A DNA stretch of 64,000 bases from Massilia sp. CFBP 13721 (GTDB taxonomy: Bacteria > Pseudomonadota > Gammaproteobacteria > Burkholderiales > Burkholderiaceae_D): contig NZ_JACYUY010000001.1 in the NCBI RefSeq assembly GCF_014842025.1, forward strand, positions 166,819-230,818, written 5' to 3'. Shown piece after piece: positions 63,050 to 64,000 of the stretch (positions within the stretch are counted from its first letter, which is position 1; each line of letters begins with the position of its first letter). The position numbers were made by a program, and so were the translations under genes. The notes beneath the pieces were generated by a model that was not told where the DNA came from, searched no databases, and was given only the letters and a program-made list of their open reading frames with translations.

Positions 63050-63850
63050 ATGAAGCTTCCACTTGCTCTCTTGTCCTTCTCGATGTTCGCGCTTCCGGCG
63101 CTGGCCGCCGACGCTCCCTCCAAACCCGTGCGCATCATCCTCGTCGGCGATTCCACCATGGCGACGCGAACCGGCTACGGCGACGCCCTGTGCGCGCGCT
63201 TCAAGCCGGGCGTTAGCTGCGTCAACCTGGCGCGCGGCGGCCGCAGTTCGGGCAGCTTCCGCGCCGAACGCCGCTGGGACGAGGTGCAGGCATTGCTGAA
63301 AGACGGCGCCGCATTCTCGGCCAGTTACGTGCTGGTCCAGTTCGGCCACAACGACCAGCCGGGCAAACCCGGCCGCTCGACCGACCTGGTGACGCAGTTC
63401 CCGCAGAATATCGCGCGCTACGCCACCGAAACCCTTGTCCTGGGCGGCGTGCCGGTGCTGGTCACCCCGCTCACCCGGCGCAGCTTCAAGGGCGAGTACC
63501 TGAAGGACGACCTGGCGCCCTGGGCCGCCGCCACGCGCCGCGTCGCGGACGAACGCAAGCTCGCCCTGATCGACCTGAACGCCATCAGCGCCGCCGCCGT
63601 CCAGCGCATGGGCCAGGACGAAGCCGATACGCTGGCGCAGGCGCCGCGCCCCGCCAACTATGGCGCCCCGGCCGGTACGGCCAGCGTCGAGCCGCAAGGC
63701 GCCCCGAAAAGCGCCTTCGACCGCACCCACGTCGGCGCCAAGGGCTCGGAAGTCTTCTCAGGCATGGTCGCGGCCGAGCTGGTGCGCCTGTTCCCCGATT
63801 TGAAGGGACAGTTCGCCGCACCGTCCGCCTACGCCGGCGCGCGTCCCTGA
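63050..63850 (+). CDS. Rhamnogalacturonan acetylesterase (CE12, SGNH hydrolase)
   Basis: A 266-residue secreted SGNH hydrolase. Signal peptide KLPLALLSFSMFALPALAA. Block I GDSTM with the nucleophile Ser, block II NLARGGRSSGSF, block III QFGHNDQP with the Asn, and block V DRTHVGAKGSEVFS with the Asp-x-x-His pair are all intact, the pattern of CE12 enzymes such as RhgT/YesT. It removes acetyl groups from pectin backbone so lyases can act. Downstream of the receptor gene on the same strand, with a second exported gene starting 52 bases after it. Confidence 0.92.
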   Translation: MKLPLALLSFSMFALPALAADAPSKPVRIILVGDSTMATRTGYGDALCARFKPGVSCVNLARGGRSSGSFRAERRWDEVQALLKDGAAFSASYVLVQFGHNDQPGKPGRSTDLVTQFPQNIARYATETLVLGGVPVLVTPLTRRSFKGEYLKDDLAPWAAATRRVADERKLALIDLNAISAAAVQRMGQDEADTLAQAPRPANYGAPAGTASVEPQGAPKSAFDRTHVGAKGSEVFSGMVAAELVRLFPDLKGQFAAPSAYAGARP

Positions 63851-63902
63851 TTTTTCTTGCGGCGCGCCTTTCGGATTGCGCCGCCAACGCATCCGGAAGC
63901 CC

Positions 63903-64000
63903 ATGAAGCACATTTATCTCCTGCCGGTCCTCGCCGCCTTCACCAGCCTCGCCATCGCGGCGCCCTCGCCCCTTTCCTTCGTTCGCCAGCACGCCCCGCT
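63903..64000 (+). CDS. Exported protein, start of gene only
   Basis: The first 32 codons of a gene that runs off the window: ATG at 63903 followed by a signal peptide (KHIYLLPVLAAFTSLAIAAP) and SPLSFVRQHAP. Too short to identify. Being 52 bases downstream of the acetylesterase, it is probably another secreted pectin-degrading enzyme. Confidence 0.65.
   Translation, partial: MKHIYLLPVLAAFTSLAIAAPSPLSFVRQHAP

Overview
The window reads as chromosomal DNA of a high-GC betaproteobacterium, most likely Oxalobacteraceae (Massilia/Telluria/Duganella group). This rests on exosortase-A (XrtA)/PEP-CTERM accessory genes, a Bug-type solute receptor, OmpC-like porin, LysR/GntR regulators and pectin-degradation genes. 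Assignment is by protein resemblance only; no rRNA or marker gene is present.

Layout. 1-6.5 kb: part of an XrtA accessory cluster (two alpha/beta hydrolases, an acyl-CoA-ligase-like protein, an asparagine-synthase-like protein, a glycosyltransferase); several of these enzymes have lost the residues expected for catalysis. 6.9-9.4 kb: an N-acyl amino acid synthase (FeeM type) overlapping a vanillyl-alcohol-oxidase-type flavoenzyme. 9.5-16 kb: a PNPOx-like protein, a Baeyer-Villiger monooxygenase fused to an esterase, a DUF2784 protein, an amino-acid permease with a structured leader, and nicotinamidase.

16-23 kb is the replication terminus. A dif site for XerC/XerD lies at 19465-19492 in a gene-poor 2.3-kb stretch. 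FtsK-orienting octamers (GGGNAGGG) all point towards it from both sides. Tyrosine recombinase genes lie on both sides of dif, and the left one has a near-perfect LexA (SOS) box over its promoter. Gene debris and a broken HAF/PKD protein lie around it.

23-45 kb: an AI-2E family permease; a TRAP transporter operon divergent from a LysR gene; a two-gene unit of an HExxH peptidase and an 1826-residue pseudokinase/DUF4011/SF1 helicase/Vsr-like nuclease/WGR protein; then pirin, flavin reductase, LysR, MFS, Pmp3, DUF455, an exported creatininase with a beta-propeller partner, and an epoxide-hydrolase-like protein. 45-49.4 kb is the large helicase Lhr.

49.5-64 kb is a pectin/aldarate module: porin, glucarate dehydratase and Bug receptor in one operon, two FCD-GntR regulators, a secreted pectate lyase-pectin methylesterase fusion, a PEP-CTERM protein, a TonB-dependent receptor and a rhamnogalacturonan acetylesterase. 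Five copies of a TNGTCNGACNA palindrome before the aldarate operon, its regulator and the receptor suggest one regulon: outer-membrane uptake and pectin depolymerisation feeding uronate/aldarate breakdown. Two families of dispersed inverted repeats occupy many intergenic gaps.
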